From NCBI GenBank assembly GCA_965223305.1, contig CBDCWT010000004.1:1-64000 (forward strand): a stretch of 64,000 nt of DNA. Reading direction: 5' to 3'. Each line of letters starts with the position of its first letter. The stretch's first letter is position 1. The notes under the pieces were generated by a model, which saw only the letters and a list, made by a program, of their open reading frames with translations, searched no databases and had not been told where the DNA came from. Shown piece after piece: positions 9,369 through 19,525 of the stretch. The position numbers and the translations under genes were made by a program. The DNA comes from CBDCWT01 sp965223305 (GTDB taxonomy: Bacteria > Planctomycetota > Planctomycetia > Pirellulales > Pirellulaceae).

Positions 9369-10592
9369 TCAATAGTCTGCCACCGATCCGTCTTCAAAGT
9401 AGACTCGAGGGTTGGGCTCAGGAGGCGGGTAGTTTCGAGCAACCTCCTCATTGAGACGCAACCCAAGCCCGGGCCACTGCGGTAACTCTGCGTAACCGTC
9501 CTTGACGGTGACTGTCCGCCCGCTGAACAGCTCCAGCCGCTGCCCGGTCGGACTCGGCCTGGATTCCTGAATCACACAATTCGAAGTCGAGGCATCGACA
9601 TGTAGCGAGGCCAAACCGAGTCCCGTCGACAGGCTGCCGGGACAGTGTGGAGCCACTTCGATAAACTGAGCCTCAGCCATAGCAGCGATTTTCTTCAACT
9701 CAGTGATGCCTCCGCACTGGATCACGTCCGGCTGAACGTAACTGACCAGGTGGCGAGCAATGATGTCTTCAAACATCCACTTCGTGGTGTGCCTTTCACC
9801 CGTCGCCAGAGGCACGGTCGTCTGTTTTCCTAGCCAGTCCAGCGCATCGTTACCCTCGAGTTGTACTGGCTCCTCCAGAAACATCACCCGGTAGGGTTCG
9901 ATCGCTTTGGCAAACTCGAGCGCCATGACCGGCGTCAACAGACCATGAGCATCGATCAGGATATCGAAGTCCTCTCCGGCTTCGAGCCGCATCTGTTCGA
10001 TGACTTTCACAGCGCGTTTGAGGTTCCAGGGCCGTTGGATCACTCGCCGGCCGTCGATGATGTCGATCACATGGGGGCTCGTCTTAATGGCGGTGAACCC
10101 AGCTTGTTTTGCTCGTTGCACGCCCTCTCGGCCGCTACCATGAACGTACAGACGTATACGATCTCTGGCCGCACCACCGAGCAGACGATAGATAGGGGTG
10201 TCAAGCAGTTTGCCAAGAATATCCCACAGAGCCAGATCGACTCCGCTGATCGCAGCGTTGAGAATCGGTCCACCGCGCCATCTTGGCCAGCGATACATCG
10301 CCTGCCAGAGGAACTCGATCCGAGTTGGATCGTGGCCTACCAAAACCCGCTCGAGATCTTTGACAGCGGCCTCACAGGTTGCGGCCTTCCGGTGCACGGT
10401 CGTATGACCTTCGCCCGCAACATCCTGATTCGTGAGCACTTTGAGGTAGACTTCATCATCAACCCGAAAAGTCTTCAGGCCAGTAATTTTAATCTCTGTG
10501 GGGATCTTAGCCCGCAGATACTCGGGCAGGATAAGTGAGCAAAACGGAGCCCCTGCTATTGCCAACTGTTTTAGAAAGTCACGCCGGTCCAT
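9369..10592 (-). CDS. Enolase-superfamily (mandelate racemase/galactonate dehydratase-like) protein
   Basis: The chosen ATG at 10592 has GAGGAG seven bases upstream and gives 407 residues starting with a Tat-like signal (MDRRDFLKQLAIAGAPF). The barrel carries the superfamily residues: Lys in FTAIKTSPHV, metal ligands Asp in DILIDAHG, Glu in FLEEPVQ and Glu in LATGERHTT, and His in VAPHCPG. The pattern is closest to the D-galactonate dehydratase/RspA branch, which dehydrates sugar acids. Specificity cannot be read from the sequence. The tandem repeat array at 10686-11623 lies directly upstream and would be in its 5' region. Confidence 0.88.
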   Translation of the reverse strand: MDRRDFLKQLAIAGAPFCSLILPEYLRAKIPTEIKITGLKTFRVDDEVYLKVLTNQDVAGEGHTTVHRKAATCEAAVKDLERVLVGHDPTRIEFLWQAMYRWPRWRGGPILNAAISGVDLALWDILGKLLDTPIYRLLGGAARDRIRLYVHGSGREGVQRAKQAGFTAIKTSPHVIDIIDGRRVIQRPWNLKRAVKVIEQMRLEAGEDFDILIDAHGLLTPVMALEFAKAIEPYRVMFLEEPVQLEGNDALDWLGKQTTVPLATGERHTTKWMFEDIIARHLVSYVQPDVIQCGGITELKKIAAMAEAQFIEVAPHCPGSLSTGLGLASLHVDASTSNCVIQESRPSPTGQRLELFSGRTVTVKDGYAELPQWPGLGLRLNEEVARNYPPPEPNPRVYFEDGSVADY

Positions 10593-10685
10593 TTCAATGC
10601 TCCTCATAAGGGCCTCGTTCGTTGTCATCCGGGCGGCAATACGTCCAATTCTGGCAAAGTTCTCGGCGAACGAAAGTGGCCTGCC

Positions 10686-11623
10686 TTGACAGAAACATCG
10701 GGACAGAAAAATCGATCGGGCCATCGCGTCTTGCGCAGGACGCCGGAATGCTGGCCCACATCAAACAGAAAGTTGATTGCATGCACCCAACACGCGGGCT
10801 GAAGCTGCGGGCATCTTTCTGTCCTCATCTTTCTGTCATTCGAACCGAACTCACGAACCCGGTTCGTTGACAGAAAAATTGGGACAGAAAAATAGATGGC
10901 CCATCACGTCTTGCGCAGGACGCCGGAATGCTGGCCTACGTCAAACAGAAAGTTGATTGAGTGCGCCCAACACGCGGGCTGAAGCTGCGGGCATCTTTCT
11001 GTCCCAATCTTTCTGTCATTCAAACTGAACTCGCGAACCGGGTTGTTGACAAAAAATTGGGACATAAAAATCGACGGGCCCATCGTGTCTTGAGAAGGAC
11101 GCCGGAATGCTGGCCTACATCAAACAGAAAGTTGATTGAGTGCGCCCAACACGCGGACTAAAGCTGTGGGCATCTTTCTGTCCCAATCTTTCTGTCATTC
11201 AAACCAAACTCACGAACCGTTGTTGACAGAAAAGTTGGGACAGAAAAATAGATGGGCCATCGCGCCTCGAGGAGGACGCTGGAATGCTGGCCTACATCAA
11301 ACAGAAAATTGAATGCATACACCCAACACACAGGGCCGAAGCTGCGGGCATCTTTCTGTCCTCATCTTTCTGTCATCCAAACCGAACTCACGGACCCGGT
11401 TGTTGACAGAAAAATTGGGACAGAAAAATCGATGGGCCATCGCGTCTTGAGAAGGACGCCGGAATGCTGGCCTACATCAAACAGAGAATTGAATGCATGC
11501 ACCCAACACACAGGGCTGAAGCTGCGGGCATCTTTCTGTCCTCATCTTTCTGTCATTCAAACCGAACTTACGAACTCGGTTGTTGACAGAAAAATCGGGA
11601 CAGAAAAATCGACGGGCCCATCA
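10686..11623. repeat. Tandem array: five ~180-bp hairpin-forming units plus a partial sixth
   Basis: Units start with TTGACAGAAAAATTGGGACA or close variants at 10686, 10867, 11046, 11223, 11403 and 11583, giving periods of 181, 179, 177, 180 and 180. Each unit contains a left arm (starting GACAGAAAAATTGGGACAG), a ~95-base body (AGGACGCCGGAATGCTGGC) and a right arm (CATCTTTCTGTCC) complementary to the left arm. The partial sixth unit stops at ~11623, overlapping the reverse-strand stop codon of the MscS gene. Open frames across it arise because the period is close to 60 codons. I do not regard them as genes. Confidence 0.92.
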
Positions 11624-14038
11624 GGCAACTTCCGCAGGTGTCGACATATCGGCGCGGCTTGCTGAAGCAGGTGGAAAGACCTGGACCGGAATTGGCTGCG
11701 CGGCGTCAAAATGCACATCGCGTTGCGGGAACGCAATCGTGATCCCGGCATCGGCGAAAAGAGAGTCGATCTTGAAACGGATGTCGCTCTCGATCTGTTT
11801 CCGCTCTCTGAGACTGCGGACCTCTACCCAGAAATGTAGATCGAAGATCAGCGAGTTGTCTCCAAACTCCGTGAACCACACGAAAGGTTCTGGGTTGACG
11901 AGCACCAAGTTGTGGTCTCGGGCGGCATGCAGCAAGAGCCGTTCGGCATCACGCGTAGGAGAGCCGTACGCGATACCGACCTGGACTTGAGCGCGAACTC
12001 TATTGTCGCCCAACGTGTAGTTCAGCACGTTGTTCTCAAGGAAGGAACTGTTCGGAACGATAATCTCCATGTTCGATGCGGTCTTGATTCGTGTGCTGCG
12101 CGTGCCAATGTGCTCGACCACACCGTGCAGGTTGGACAGCTGAATCAGATCACCCACGCGGACCGGCCGTTCGGCCAACAGGATCAAGCCGCTGATGAAG
12201 TTATTCAGGATGTTCTGGCTACCAAAACCGACACCGATCGCAATCGCGCCGCCGAGGAACGTGAACATCGTCAACGGCACGTTGACAAACCGCAATGAGG
12301 TCAACGTAAAGCACACCAGTAGGATATAGAACGACAGCGACTGCAGAGCCGATGCCGCACTCTCGTGCATGGCAATTCGGCCGTGTTGCAGGCGCCGGCC
12401 CAAGGAACGGCTTAGCATCCGCGAGAGCAGGAATCCGCAGAAAACAAGGATCACACCCAGGATCAGCCTGCCACTGGTCAACGGGTGCTCATCAACAGTC
12501 AATAATTCGGTGTGCCAGGCCTTGCTCACGTAGTGGCCGGCGGTTTCCCACCATTCAGCAAGTGACCAAGTCTGCACGTCTCCTTCGATTTCGGCGAGCA
12601 ACTTCTCAAAGAGACGTCTAGCTGCCTCGATGCTGACAATGTTGGCGTCATGCACTTGAACGAGTTGGCTGGTTGTGCCGCGTTGCTGGTCGATCCAGTA
12701 GCGGACTTGCCGGGCCTCTTCTCCAACCGACTGCAACTTCTTTTCACGACTAGCTATGCCCTGTCGCAACTCGTCGATTCGCATCTGTTCTAAGCGCTTC
12801 TCGCGATCGAGTTGATCGAGTCGCGTGCGGGTTTCCGCCGCCCATTCGATCAACTCGTCCGTCTTGGCCATGTCACGGGTGACGTGAAACCGGCGTTGCC
12901 AACACTCGCGGCTCACACTGTGTCGCTGCAATCGGACATTGAGCAGCGCGATTTGCGTCTGGATCAACTCACGCCCCAACTGTTTCGCCTCAACCTGCTC
13001 GACCAGTTCCGCCTCTTTCTCCAAGGACATATCGAGGTCGTGGCGCGCCCTTGACCAGCCGCTCTCGGCATACTGCAGGCTCGATTCCGCCTTTCTCAAT
13101 TCACTCCGAAGGTCCTCTTCCTGCTTGTCAATTTCGAGCATTTGATCCTGTAGATCGCGGTCCGAGAAAACAGCGGCTTTTGCAATCCAGCGGACCTTCT
13201 CTTGCAGGTAGGCGACTTGGTCGTGATGCAATTTCTCCGCGAGTTGCTGATTAGCTTGATTCAACTTCTGCAGTTCCAACATCTCAGCCGCGATGCGGAC
13301 CTCCAACTCTGCGAACTTTGTCGCCGCGGCAAACTCCCACTGCTTTTCGTCAGGCGTGTTGGTCTGCTCTGCCTGTGCTGCTCGTCGCTGCGTCTTCTGT
13401 TTGGCCTCCAACGACTGCTTGGCTCGCGACACAGATTCTGCAGCGCTCCCGACCGCGACCCCCATCGCCTCGGTGCGAGCCTGCTTGGCTGTTAGGTCGT
13501 CCCGTAGATGGTCGAGTAAAAGGAAGGAATAGGGCGGCTGTTCGGAAGGCCCGGATTCCCGCAGCGCCGCCAGCTCGTTTTCCAGGTCGCCGAGCCGCCG
13601 ACGCAAGTCCTCGTTCTTGGTCCTCGCCGCCTCCTGCTGCGCCACCACGACCTCGATCTGTTTTAGTAGTTCCACCTCGCGCTGAAGTCGTTCGTGACGT
13701 TGGCCGCTTTCCTGCGCCGGAGTTTGCTGCTTCGCCGACTCCAAAGTCTGCTGGCGCACGCGGAGTTCGCTGGTGATCTGCTCGCGCTTTGTCTGCGGGG
13801 ACGCTGCGGATACAGCCGGCAAAGGCTCGATGCGGTTCGCGGATGGTGTGGGCGAGCCAACTTCCTGGACGGCAGCGGTCCGCACAATCGGAGCCTGAGC
13901 CGGCGGCGGAGACTGAACTGGAAGCCGCAGCGACTGAGCTTGGAGATCGGCGGTACAAAGCAACGTCAGAAAAGAGAAAAGCGGCAGGTAACTCCGCCGC
14001 CAAGATGCGCTGCCGTGCGCATAGAGTATTGTGTCCAT
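11621..14038 (-). CDS. Mechanosensitive channel, MscS/MscK type with long coiled-coil periplasmic domain
   Basis: This 805-residue protein starts with a signal peptide (SYLPLFSFLTLLCTADLQA). A long charged, heptad-rich region at about 80-480 is predicted to form periplasmic coiled coils. Membrane helices follow near 515-540, 552-578 and 583-610. The pore-lining and beta domain reads GAIAIGVGFGSQNILNNFIS, then ERPVRVGDLIQL and IIVPNSSFLENNVLNYT, the MscS fold. It should gate on membrane tension during hypo-osmotic shock. It is the last gene of a reverse-strand run and its TGA overlaps the end of the tandem repeat array. Confidence 0.9.
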   Translation of the reverse strand: MDTILYAHGSASWRRSYLPLFSFLTLLCTADLQAQSLRLPVQSPPPAQAPIVRTAAVQEVGSPTPSANRIEPLPAVSAASPQTKREQITSELRVRQQTLESAKQQTPAQESGQRHERLQREVELLKQIEVVVAQQEAARTKNEDLRRRLGDLENELAALRESGPSEQPPYSFLLLDHLRDDLTAKQARTEAMGVAVGSAAESVSRAKQSLEAKQKTQRRAAQAEQTNTPDEKQWEFAAATKFAELEVRIAAEMLELQKLNQANQQLAEKLHHDQVAYLQEKVRWIAKAAVFSDRDLQDQMLEIDKQEEDLRSELRKAESSLQYAESGWSRARHDLDMSLEKEAELVEQVEAKQLGRELIQTQIALLNVRLQRHSVSRECWQRRFHVTRDMAKTDELIEWAAETRTRLDQLDREKRLEQMRIDELRQGIASREKKLQSVGEEARQVRYWIDQQRGTTSQLVQVHDANIVSIEAARRLFEKLLAEIEGDVQTWSLAEWWETAGHYVSKAWHTELLTVDEHPLTSGRLILGVILVFCGFLLSRMLSRSLGRRLQHGRIAMHESAASALQSLSFYILLVCFTLTSLRFVNVPLTMFTFLGGAIAIGVGFGSQNILNNFISGLILLAERPVRVGDLIQLSNLHGVVEHIGTRSTRIKTASNMEIIVPNSSFLENNVLNYTLGDNRVRAQVQVGIAYGSPTRDAERLLLHAARDHNLVLVNPEPFVWFTEFGDNSLIFDLHFWVEVRSLRERKQIESDIRFKIDSLFADAGITIAFPQRDVHFDAAQPIPVQVFPPASASRADMSTPAEVA

Positions 14039-14162
14039 CTGAAGTTCCGTCCGCGAATGCTAGCGAGGTTTGTGCCGGAGCCGGTCACGAAATTGGGCGG
14101 GCGATCGTATCAGGAAGATGCGGTGGGAACAAGGCAAACCTAAGCCTAGTGGCGGCTTTGGT

Positions 14163-15782
14163 TTACTCCCCTCGGACCGTCAGCCAAAGCTGTTCGACGT
14201 GGCGGTACGGGCGCGCGATCTCCCAGCTCGCGTAGCGCTCCAGCGGCTCCTCGCCTGCCGATTTGCCGCGGATCCGGAAGACGCCGGAATAGTCGCCTTC
14301 GGACGCCGTCAACTTGAGCTGCACGCTCTTCGATGAATCACCCTCGGGCTCGGAAACGACGCGTGACACCTGCACACAATCCGGCAACTCGACGGCGTCG
14401 ATCTCGATCGGCAGCTTGAAACCGTCCTGCCGATCGACGGTCACCTTAACCTCCGCTGGCTTGTCGCGTTCGACGACAACCGTATCGGCAGAGACACTCA
14501 GCCGAAAATCGGGCCGCACCTCCTGGACCGACAGGCGGTAGAAATAACGAAATCCGCCGTGATGAAAGGTATCGCGGAGTCGCAGACGGAATACACCATC
14601 GGCCGGCAGCTTGTGTTTCAATAGACAATCCCGTTGCTGACGGCCCAAGTCGTCGGCCGTGGCCAGTACCTTGTTGTCAGAGTCGAGCAAGGTCAAGTGC
14701 GGATCAAGCAAGGCACCCAACACTTCCGCCTCGACACGGAAAGAAAGCATTTGGTCTTTATTGGCTGTGAACTCAAAGACATCCGCGTCCCCAGCACATT
14801 CGACTCGGCCGCTAAGCACGGCTGGGACGGAAAACGACTGCGGCCGCTCCGAGTCGCACTCGCGTGCCACCACGACGACCGGACAATCTACCTGCGGCAG
14901 GAGCAGCGATGACTCCAGTTGCGGATGGAACGCATATACCGACGGTTTCCCTGCCACTTGGCTGGTACGAAGCTGAGCAACCTCGGTCGGGATGTTCCAG
15001 CCAAACGGCCGCAGATCACCGGGGCGCTGCCGCGCGATTGCCAACGGCAAACAATGATCCATGAAGCCAGCCGTGGTGACAGTCAAAGAGTAGACAAACG
15101 AGCTTCCCCCGCCGAACCTGATTTGCTGGTTCGGAGTCTCGGGAAAACCGAATACGCGAATGAAGTACTTTCCACTCGCAGGCGGAGTGAAGACGATCAG
15201 CGGGTCGATCCCCCGGGCATCGTCGTTCTGCTCGACAACGAATCCCTCGCTACTGACGATCTGCAAGACACCGTCCATCGGTGAGCCGCAGAGCCTGTTC
15301 GCGCCCAGCGAGACAACCAACTGCTGATCAGCATCTACCTCGACCACGTAGGTGTCCACGTCGCCAGCCTTTTCCAGTCTCCCGCCGAGCACGACCGGCG
15401 CGTCGAGTGACTGTGCATTGGCCAGCATCTCATTCGGTTCGGCTTCGACTTGCACTGCGGTCGTGCCGACGACCAGCGGCCTGAGTGCCGATGCCCCCGT
15501 CGAATCGTAGAGACGAATCCAGTGGACGCCACAAGCCAGATCATCGTGCGGGCGGACCCGCAGCTGGCCTTTCTCTTCCGTCGTTTCCACAGAGAGACCG
15601 CCCGATTCGCTCCAGACTCGGACCGGCCACTCATCAAACTTCCCTTCCGCCGCGATCGTTGCCGTTTGACCGCGCTGTAGACTTGCAGGAAACAGACGAT
15701 CGAGCGTAGGAGGCGCGGCTGCGGCCGTCGCGCCGTTGGCAAGCCAAAACACCGTCACAACAAGGAACAAACTTTGCCGCAT
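14163..15782 (-). CDS. Exported protein with two PPC-type domains
   Basis: The start at 15782 places a classical signal peptide first (MRQSLFLVVTVFWLANGATA), giving 539 residues. Two bacterial pre-peptidase C-terminal (PPC) beta-sandwich modules are visible: one at about 110-215 (EPNEMLANAQSL, GDVDTYVVEVDADQQLVVSL) and one at about 315-415 (GDADVFEFTANKDQMLSFRV). No catalytic domain is present. In planctomycetes such proteins commonly sit beside DUF1501 and DUF1549/1553 genes, exactly as here (gap of 89 bases to the upstream DUF1501 gene). It probably acts outside the cytoplasm; its function is unknown. Confidence 0.85.
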   Translation of the reverse strand: MRQSLFLVVTVFWLANGATAAAAPPTLDRLFPASLQRGQTATIAAEGKFDEWPVRVWSESGGLSVETTEEKGQLRVRPHDDLACGVHWIRLYDSTGASALRPLVVGTTAVQVEAEPNEMLANAQSLDAPVVLGGRLEKAGDVDTYVVEVDADQQLVVSLGANRLCGSPMDGVLQIVSSEGFVVEQNDDARGIDPLIVFTPPASGKYFIRVFGFPETPNQQIRFGGGSSFVYSLTVTTAGFMDHCLPLAIARQRPGDLRPFGWNIPTEVAQLRTSQVAGKPSVYAFHPQLESSLLLPQVDCPVVVVARECDSERPQSFSVPAVLSGRVECAGDADVFEFTANKDQMLSFRVEAEVLGALLDPHLTLLDSDNKVLATADDLGRQQRDCLLKHKLPADGVFRLRLRDTFHHGGFRYFYRLSVQEVRPDFRLSVSADTVVVERDKPAEVKVTVDRQDGFKLPIEIDAVELPDCVQVSRVVSEPEGDSSKSVQLKLTASEGDYSGVFRIRGKSAGEEPLERYASWEIARPYRHVEQLWLTVRGE

Positions 15783-15871
15783 TGAAGAACCTGAGCGTTG
15801 GTGGTTGCGACCTGCACTTGGCCGTCCCAAGCCGAAGCGGGATTCCGCAGAGACCGCAGGATGCCGCTGTC

Positions 15872-17191
15872 CTATCCCATCATCAACTCGTCAATCGGCG
15901 TCGCATCGCTGACCAAGTGCACGGGCCGACCCTCCGGAGTGTACAAGATCTTGTTGGGATCGATTCCCAGCTTTCGGTAGATAGTCGAGGCGAGATTCTC
16001 AGGAGCCAAGACACGTTCGACTGCGGTGTAGCCATTGCGATCTGTGGCGCCGATCACCTGTCCGCCAGGAGTCTTGCCCCCCGCGACCATCACCGACATC
16101 GCGTTGGACCAGTGATCCCGGCCAGCACGGTTGTTGATCTTGGGAGTACGACCAAACTCTCCCATAGCGATAACCAACGTCTCGTCCAGCATTCCGCGGT
16201 CCTCCAAATCGTCGAGCAACGCGGCGATCGACTGTTCGAATGGCGGTAGCTTCGCGTCCAGTCGCGGAAATAGATCGACATGGTGGTCCCAGCCGCCGTG
16301 GTAGAGCGTCACGAACGGAACGCCTGCTTCGACGAGCCGCCGCGCCAAGAGAGCGCGCTGCCCAAAGCTGTTTCGGCCATATCTGTCGCGTGTGGCTTCA
16401 TGCTCGCGGTGCACATCGAAAGCCCGCTGGGCTGCTGTGGACGAAATCAGTTGAGCACTTTGCTGATAAAAGTCGTCGACCGCAACAAGCGGGTCACCTG
16501 CAGCCTCGTTGTTGATCCGCACCATCCGGTCAACTTGCTGACGGATATCCTGCCGCCCAAGGTATCGCTGTTGCGTGATGCCGCGAGGCAGCGCGACATC
16601 GCGGACGCGGAAGTTCTTGGAGTTCGGGTTGTCCGCCACGACGAACGGCGCGTACTTCGCACCCAAGAAGTTGGGACCACCGCTGCGTGTCATGCGCGGC
16701 AGGCTGAAATAGGCTGGCAGGCCCGCTGGTGCACCCAACTCGCGAGCAGCCACAGAACCCAGACTGGGATGAAAACTGACATAGGCTCCACAACCGACGG
16801 GAATGCGGGGCGGGGCGCCCGTCATCATGTAGTGGTTCCCGGCACCATGGTTGCCCTGGTTGTGCCGGATTGAACGCACAATCGCCAACTTGTCAGCGAT
16901 CGCTGACAACCGCTCCAGGTGCTTTGAGAAAAACACTCCGGGGATCTGCGTCGAAATGACTGGATAGTCACCCCGGATCTCGACCGGTGCATCCGGTTTG
17001 GGATCAAAGGTCTCATAGTGCGTCGGTCCGCCATCCATCCATATTAGAATGCAAGCACGAGCCGCTCGGGGGAGGTCTGCTGACCTCGTCTGAGCCCGCA
17101 AGGCACCCGCCAGACCGCCGGGAACGAGCGCGCCCAACCCCAGACGTAAGCAGTCACGACGAGTCACTCCCGCACAGTTTCTCCGCAACAT
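15872..17191 (-). CDS. DUF1501 protein
   Basis: A complete 439-residue DUF1501 protein with a Tat-type leader (TRRDCLRLGLGALVPGGLAG). Typical elements are ACILIWMDGGPTHYETFDPK, the NHGAGNHYMMTG loop, VTLYHGGWDHHVD and AMGEFGRTPKIN. The fold belongs to the alkaline phosphatase/sulfatase superfamily, but no formylglycine-type CxPxR motif is present, so a hydrolytic role is unproven. It is the second gene of the reverse-strand run from 19525 down to 11621, with a 150-base gap from the DUF1549/1553 gene that includes one REP-like palindrome. Confidence 0.92.
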   Translation of the reverse strand: MLRRNCAGVTRRDCLRLGLGALVPGGLAGALRAQTRSADLPRAARACILIWMDGGPTHYETFDPKPDAPVEIRGDYPVISTQIPGVFFSKHLERLSAIADKLAIVRSIRHNQGNHGAGNHYMMTGAPPRIPVGCGAYVSFHPSLGSVAARELGAPAGLPAYFSLPRMTRSGGPNFLGAKYAPFVVADNPNSKNFRVRDVALPRGITQQRYLGRQDIRQQVDRMVRINNEAAGDPLVAVDDFYQQSAQLISSTAAQRAFDVHREHEATRDRYGRNSFGQRALLARRLVEAGVPFVTLYHGGWDHHVDLFPRLDAKLPPFEQSIAALLDDLEDRGMLDETLVIAMGEFGRTPKINNRAGRDHWSNAMSVMVAGGKTPGGQVIGATDRNGYTAVERVLAPENLASTIYRKLGIDPNKILYTPEGRPVHLVSDATPIDELMMG

Positions 17192-17231
17192 GATCGAACC
17201 CTTCTAACACCTAGGCTGCGCCTCAAACAAC

Positions 17232-17257
17232 GTAGTAGGCACACTCCGTGTGCCGTA
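17232..17257 (+). repeat. REP-like palindrome (family A)
   Basis: One copy, GTAGTAGGCACACTCCGTGT followed by GCCG, lies between the DUF1549/1553 and DUF1501 genes, inside what looks like one transcription unit. A hairpin here could stabilise or attenuate the message. Confidence 0.7.
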
Positions 17258-17341
17258 ACCGTCAGTCTACCTTCAAATGGCGGCGGCTTGGTGGATCGTG
17301 CCGCTGCTTTGAACTGCTCAATCCGTCTTGAAAAACTCTTG

Positions 17342-19525
17342 CTAGTCTTTGAACAAAAACTCTGGCGTGTTCAACAACGCCCACAGTAAGTCCTCGGTGG
17401 CACGCCGAGGAGACTGCGACTTGTGGAACAACGAGCGACCGATCTCCATCTCTTCCCCATCCGGCGGCCGTGCGTAGACCGCTAGGTAGAGCTCTTCGAT
17501 GATCTCGTCGACCGGTAGATCGGCCGCGGCAAGTCGCGCAGCTCGACCCTTGTCAGAAGTTACTTTGGCGTGAATATCTACGGCATTCATCATGTGCAGC
17601 GCCTGCGTCACCGTGGCTTCTTCAATCCGCTCGCAGGGAGGATCTTGGTTGGGATCGGGCCGGCCAAAAGTGTCCAGAAACAGCGACCCGACGCGATGAG
17701 TCCAGATCTCTTTGGCAGCGCTCCCTGCGGGCATGGCGGCAAAAGTGTCAGGCACCTCCGTGATGGCGCTGATCGCGTCCATCAGGACCTCCGCCCGCAA
17801 CCGCCGCCGGTAGCGGCGGGAGTAATTGCGTGTGTCAGCCAGATTGCGCTCTGTGGGCAGCGAACTAAGCGCGTAGACGTACGAAGATGTTATCGTACGA
17901 ATGAGCTCCTTAAGATCGTAGTTCTGCTGGCGAAATTCTTCTGCCAAAGCTTCCAGCAGCGGTCCGTTTGAAGGTGGATTGGTCGCTCGCAAATCGTCGA
18001 CCGGCTCGACCAGCCCGCGACCCATTAGGTCAGCCCACACCCGATTGGCCATGACCTGTGAGAAAAACTCGTTGTCATCGCTCGTGATCCAGGCCGCCAG
18101 GACCTCGCGCGGGTCATGGGCAGCGATCACGTTTGCTGGCTCGCCGAATAGCGGCTGCGGGGCGAGAACCTCGCCGGTCGTCGGGTGTTTGACTTCGCCC
18201 CGCTCGGCGGTTAGCACCAGCTCTTCGCCGCCTGAAATTGGAGGCGACAGCCCGGTCCCTTTCCGACCAACGCGGGCGAAAAATGCTGCAAACTCGTAAT
18301 AGTCCTGCTGAGCCCACTTCTCAAACGGGTGATGATGGCACTTGGCACATTCGAGACGGATCCCCAGAAACAGCTGAGTCACAATCGTGGTCAACTCGTC
18401 TGGAGACCGACGGTCGCGAAACAGCGTGACGGCTCCGTTGTGCCAAGTGCTTCCGCGAGCCGTAATCAGCTGCCGCACGAACTCGTCGTACGGCAGGTTC
18501 TTGCGGAACGCGCTGCGTATCCAGTAGTCGTAATTTAGGACCGCCTTGATGCCGACGCGATATGGATTAGGGCGCAGCAGGTCGACCCACTTGTTAGCCC
18601 AATGCTCGGCATACTCCGGCCGCTCGAGCAGTCGATCAATCAGCCGGGCCCGCTTGTCTGGCGAATCATCGGCAATGAACTCCCGAACCTCGGCTGGCGT
18701 TGGCAACGTGCCAATCACGTCGACGAAAGCTCGACGCATGAACTTGGCATCGCCCGCGGGCGGCGACGGAGCAATCCCTAGAGTGGCCAGCTTCTTCCAA
18801 ACCAAGGTGTCAATAAAGTTGTGCTGCGGCAACCGCTCGTAAAGTTCATCGGGAACGGCACCCTCGAGCGGAATGGCCACATCACATGTGGCGAAGACGT
18901 TCATATAGCGGGCCATGATCGACGACTCACCCGGCAACGGCCCGGCGGTTATCAACCCGCGGTCGTCCACCTTGACGATACCGCTCTCGTTCGACTGAAA
19001 CATCGCCATCTTGGTGACGTCTCGCATCGAACCGTCCGAATAGTGCGCGTGAACTTGCAGCGGCATTTCCTGATGGGGCTGCATCAAGATCGACTCTGGC
19101 GTCACTTGGACTCTTTCGAGTGCCGGTTCGTCCGGCAAACTGCGGGGCGCGCCCGCGGCAATCCACCGCAACAGCGTCTGATATTCATCGCTCTCTTTCG
19201 TCAGCCGCTCACCACCTCCGTGTGGTACCCGTGCCGTTGCCTTTGCCAACAACAAGCTCTCCTCGGGCGCAGCAAAGAACACTCGCCGACCGCGCGCATG
19301 TTTGGTCAAGGAGGCGTGGTCGAAATCAGAATCGAATCCCAGTAACGACAGCTGAAAGCCGTTCTGGCCGCGGGCTTTCCCGTGACATGGCCCGGTACTA
19401 CACCCGCGCGCCGCCAAGATCGGTTGAATCTCCAACTCGAAGCTGACCGCGTGGTCCGCCGCAGAGGAGCAGGGAGGCGTGACTGCTAACAACAGAGCCA
19501 ACAGGAGAATGGGAAGTCTTGGCAT
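17342..19525 (-). CDS. DUF1549/DUF1553 protein with CX4CH haem-like site and Big2-like domain
   Basis: Starting at 19525 gives 727 residues with a signal peptide (MPRLPILLLALLLAVTPP). Near residues 40-50 is GCSTGPCHGKARG, a cytochrome-c-like site with four residues between the cysteines instead of two. A Big2-like Ig domain follows at about 140-215. DUF1549 covers about 230-435 (AFVDVIGTLPTPAEVREFI) and includes a second CAKCHHHPFEKW site. DUF1553 fills the rest (MANRVWADLMGRGLVEPVDD, ending NTPEFLFKD). It heads the operon with the DUF1501 gene. It is exported; the reaction is unknown. The GTG at 19538 region is a less likely start. Confidence 0.9.
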   Translation of the reverse strand: MPRLPILLLALLLAVTPPCSSAADHAVSFELEIQPILAARGCSTGPCHGKARGQNGFQLSLLGFDSDFDHASLTKHARGRRVFFAAPEESLLLAKATARVPHGGGERLTKESDEYQTLLRWIAAGAPRSLPDEPALERVQVTPESILMQPHQEMPLQVHAHYSDGSMRDVTKMAMFQSNESGIVKVDDRGLITAGPLPGESSIMARYMNVFATCDVAIPLEGAVPDELYERLPQHNFIDTLVWKKLATLGIAPSPPAGDAKFMRRAFVDVIGTLPTPAEVREFIADDSPDKRARLIDRLLERPEYAEHWANKWVDLLRPNPYRVGIKAVLNYDYWIRSAFRKNLPYDEFVRQLITARGSTWHNGAVTLFRDRRSPDELTTIVTQLFLGIRLECAKCHHHPFEKWAQQDYYEFAAFFARVGRKGTGLSPPISGGEELVLTAERGEVKHPTTGEVLAPQPLFGEPANVIAAHDPREVLAAWITSDDNEFFSQVMANRVWADLMGRGLVEPVDDLRATNPPSNGPLLEALAEEFRQQNYDLKELIRTITSSYVYALSSLPTERNLADTRNYSRRYRRRLRAEVLMDAISAITEVPDTFAAMPAGSAAKEIWTHRVGSLFLDTFGRPDPNQDPPCERIEEATVTQALHMMNAVDIHAKVTSDKGRAARLAAADLPVDEIIEELYLAVYARPPDGEEMEIGRSLFHKSQSPRRATEDLLWALLNTPEFLFKD

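Noticed and set aside
9861..10538. 225-residue forward frame inside the enolase-family gene
   Set aside because: It is antisense to a conserved enzyme with all active-site residues.
10622..11665. Several forward open frames running through the 180-bp tandem repeats
   Set aside because: They are open because the period is close to a multiple of three. The translated products only repeat the DNA repeat, and there is no ribosome site or family.
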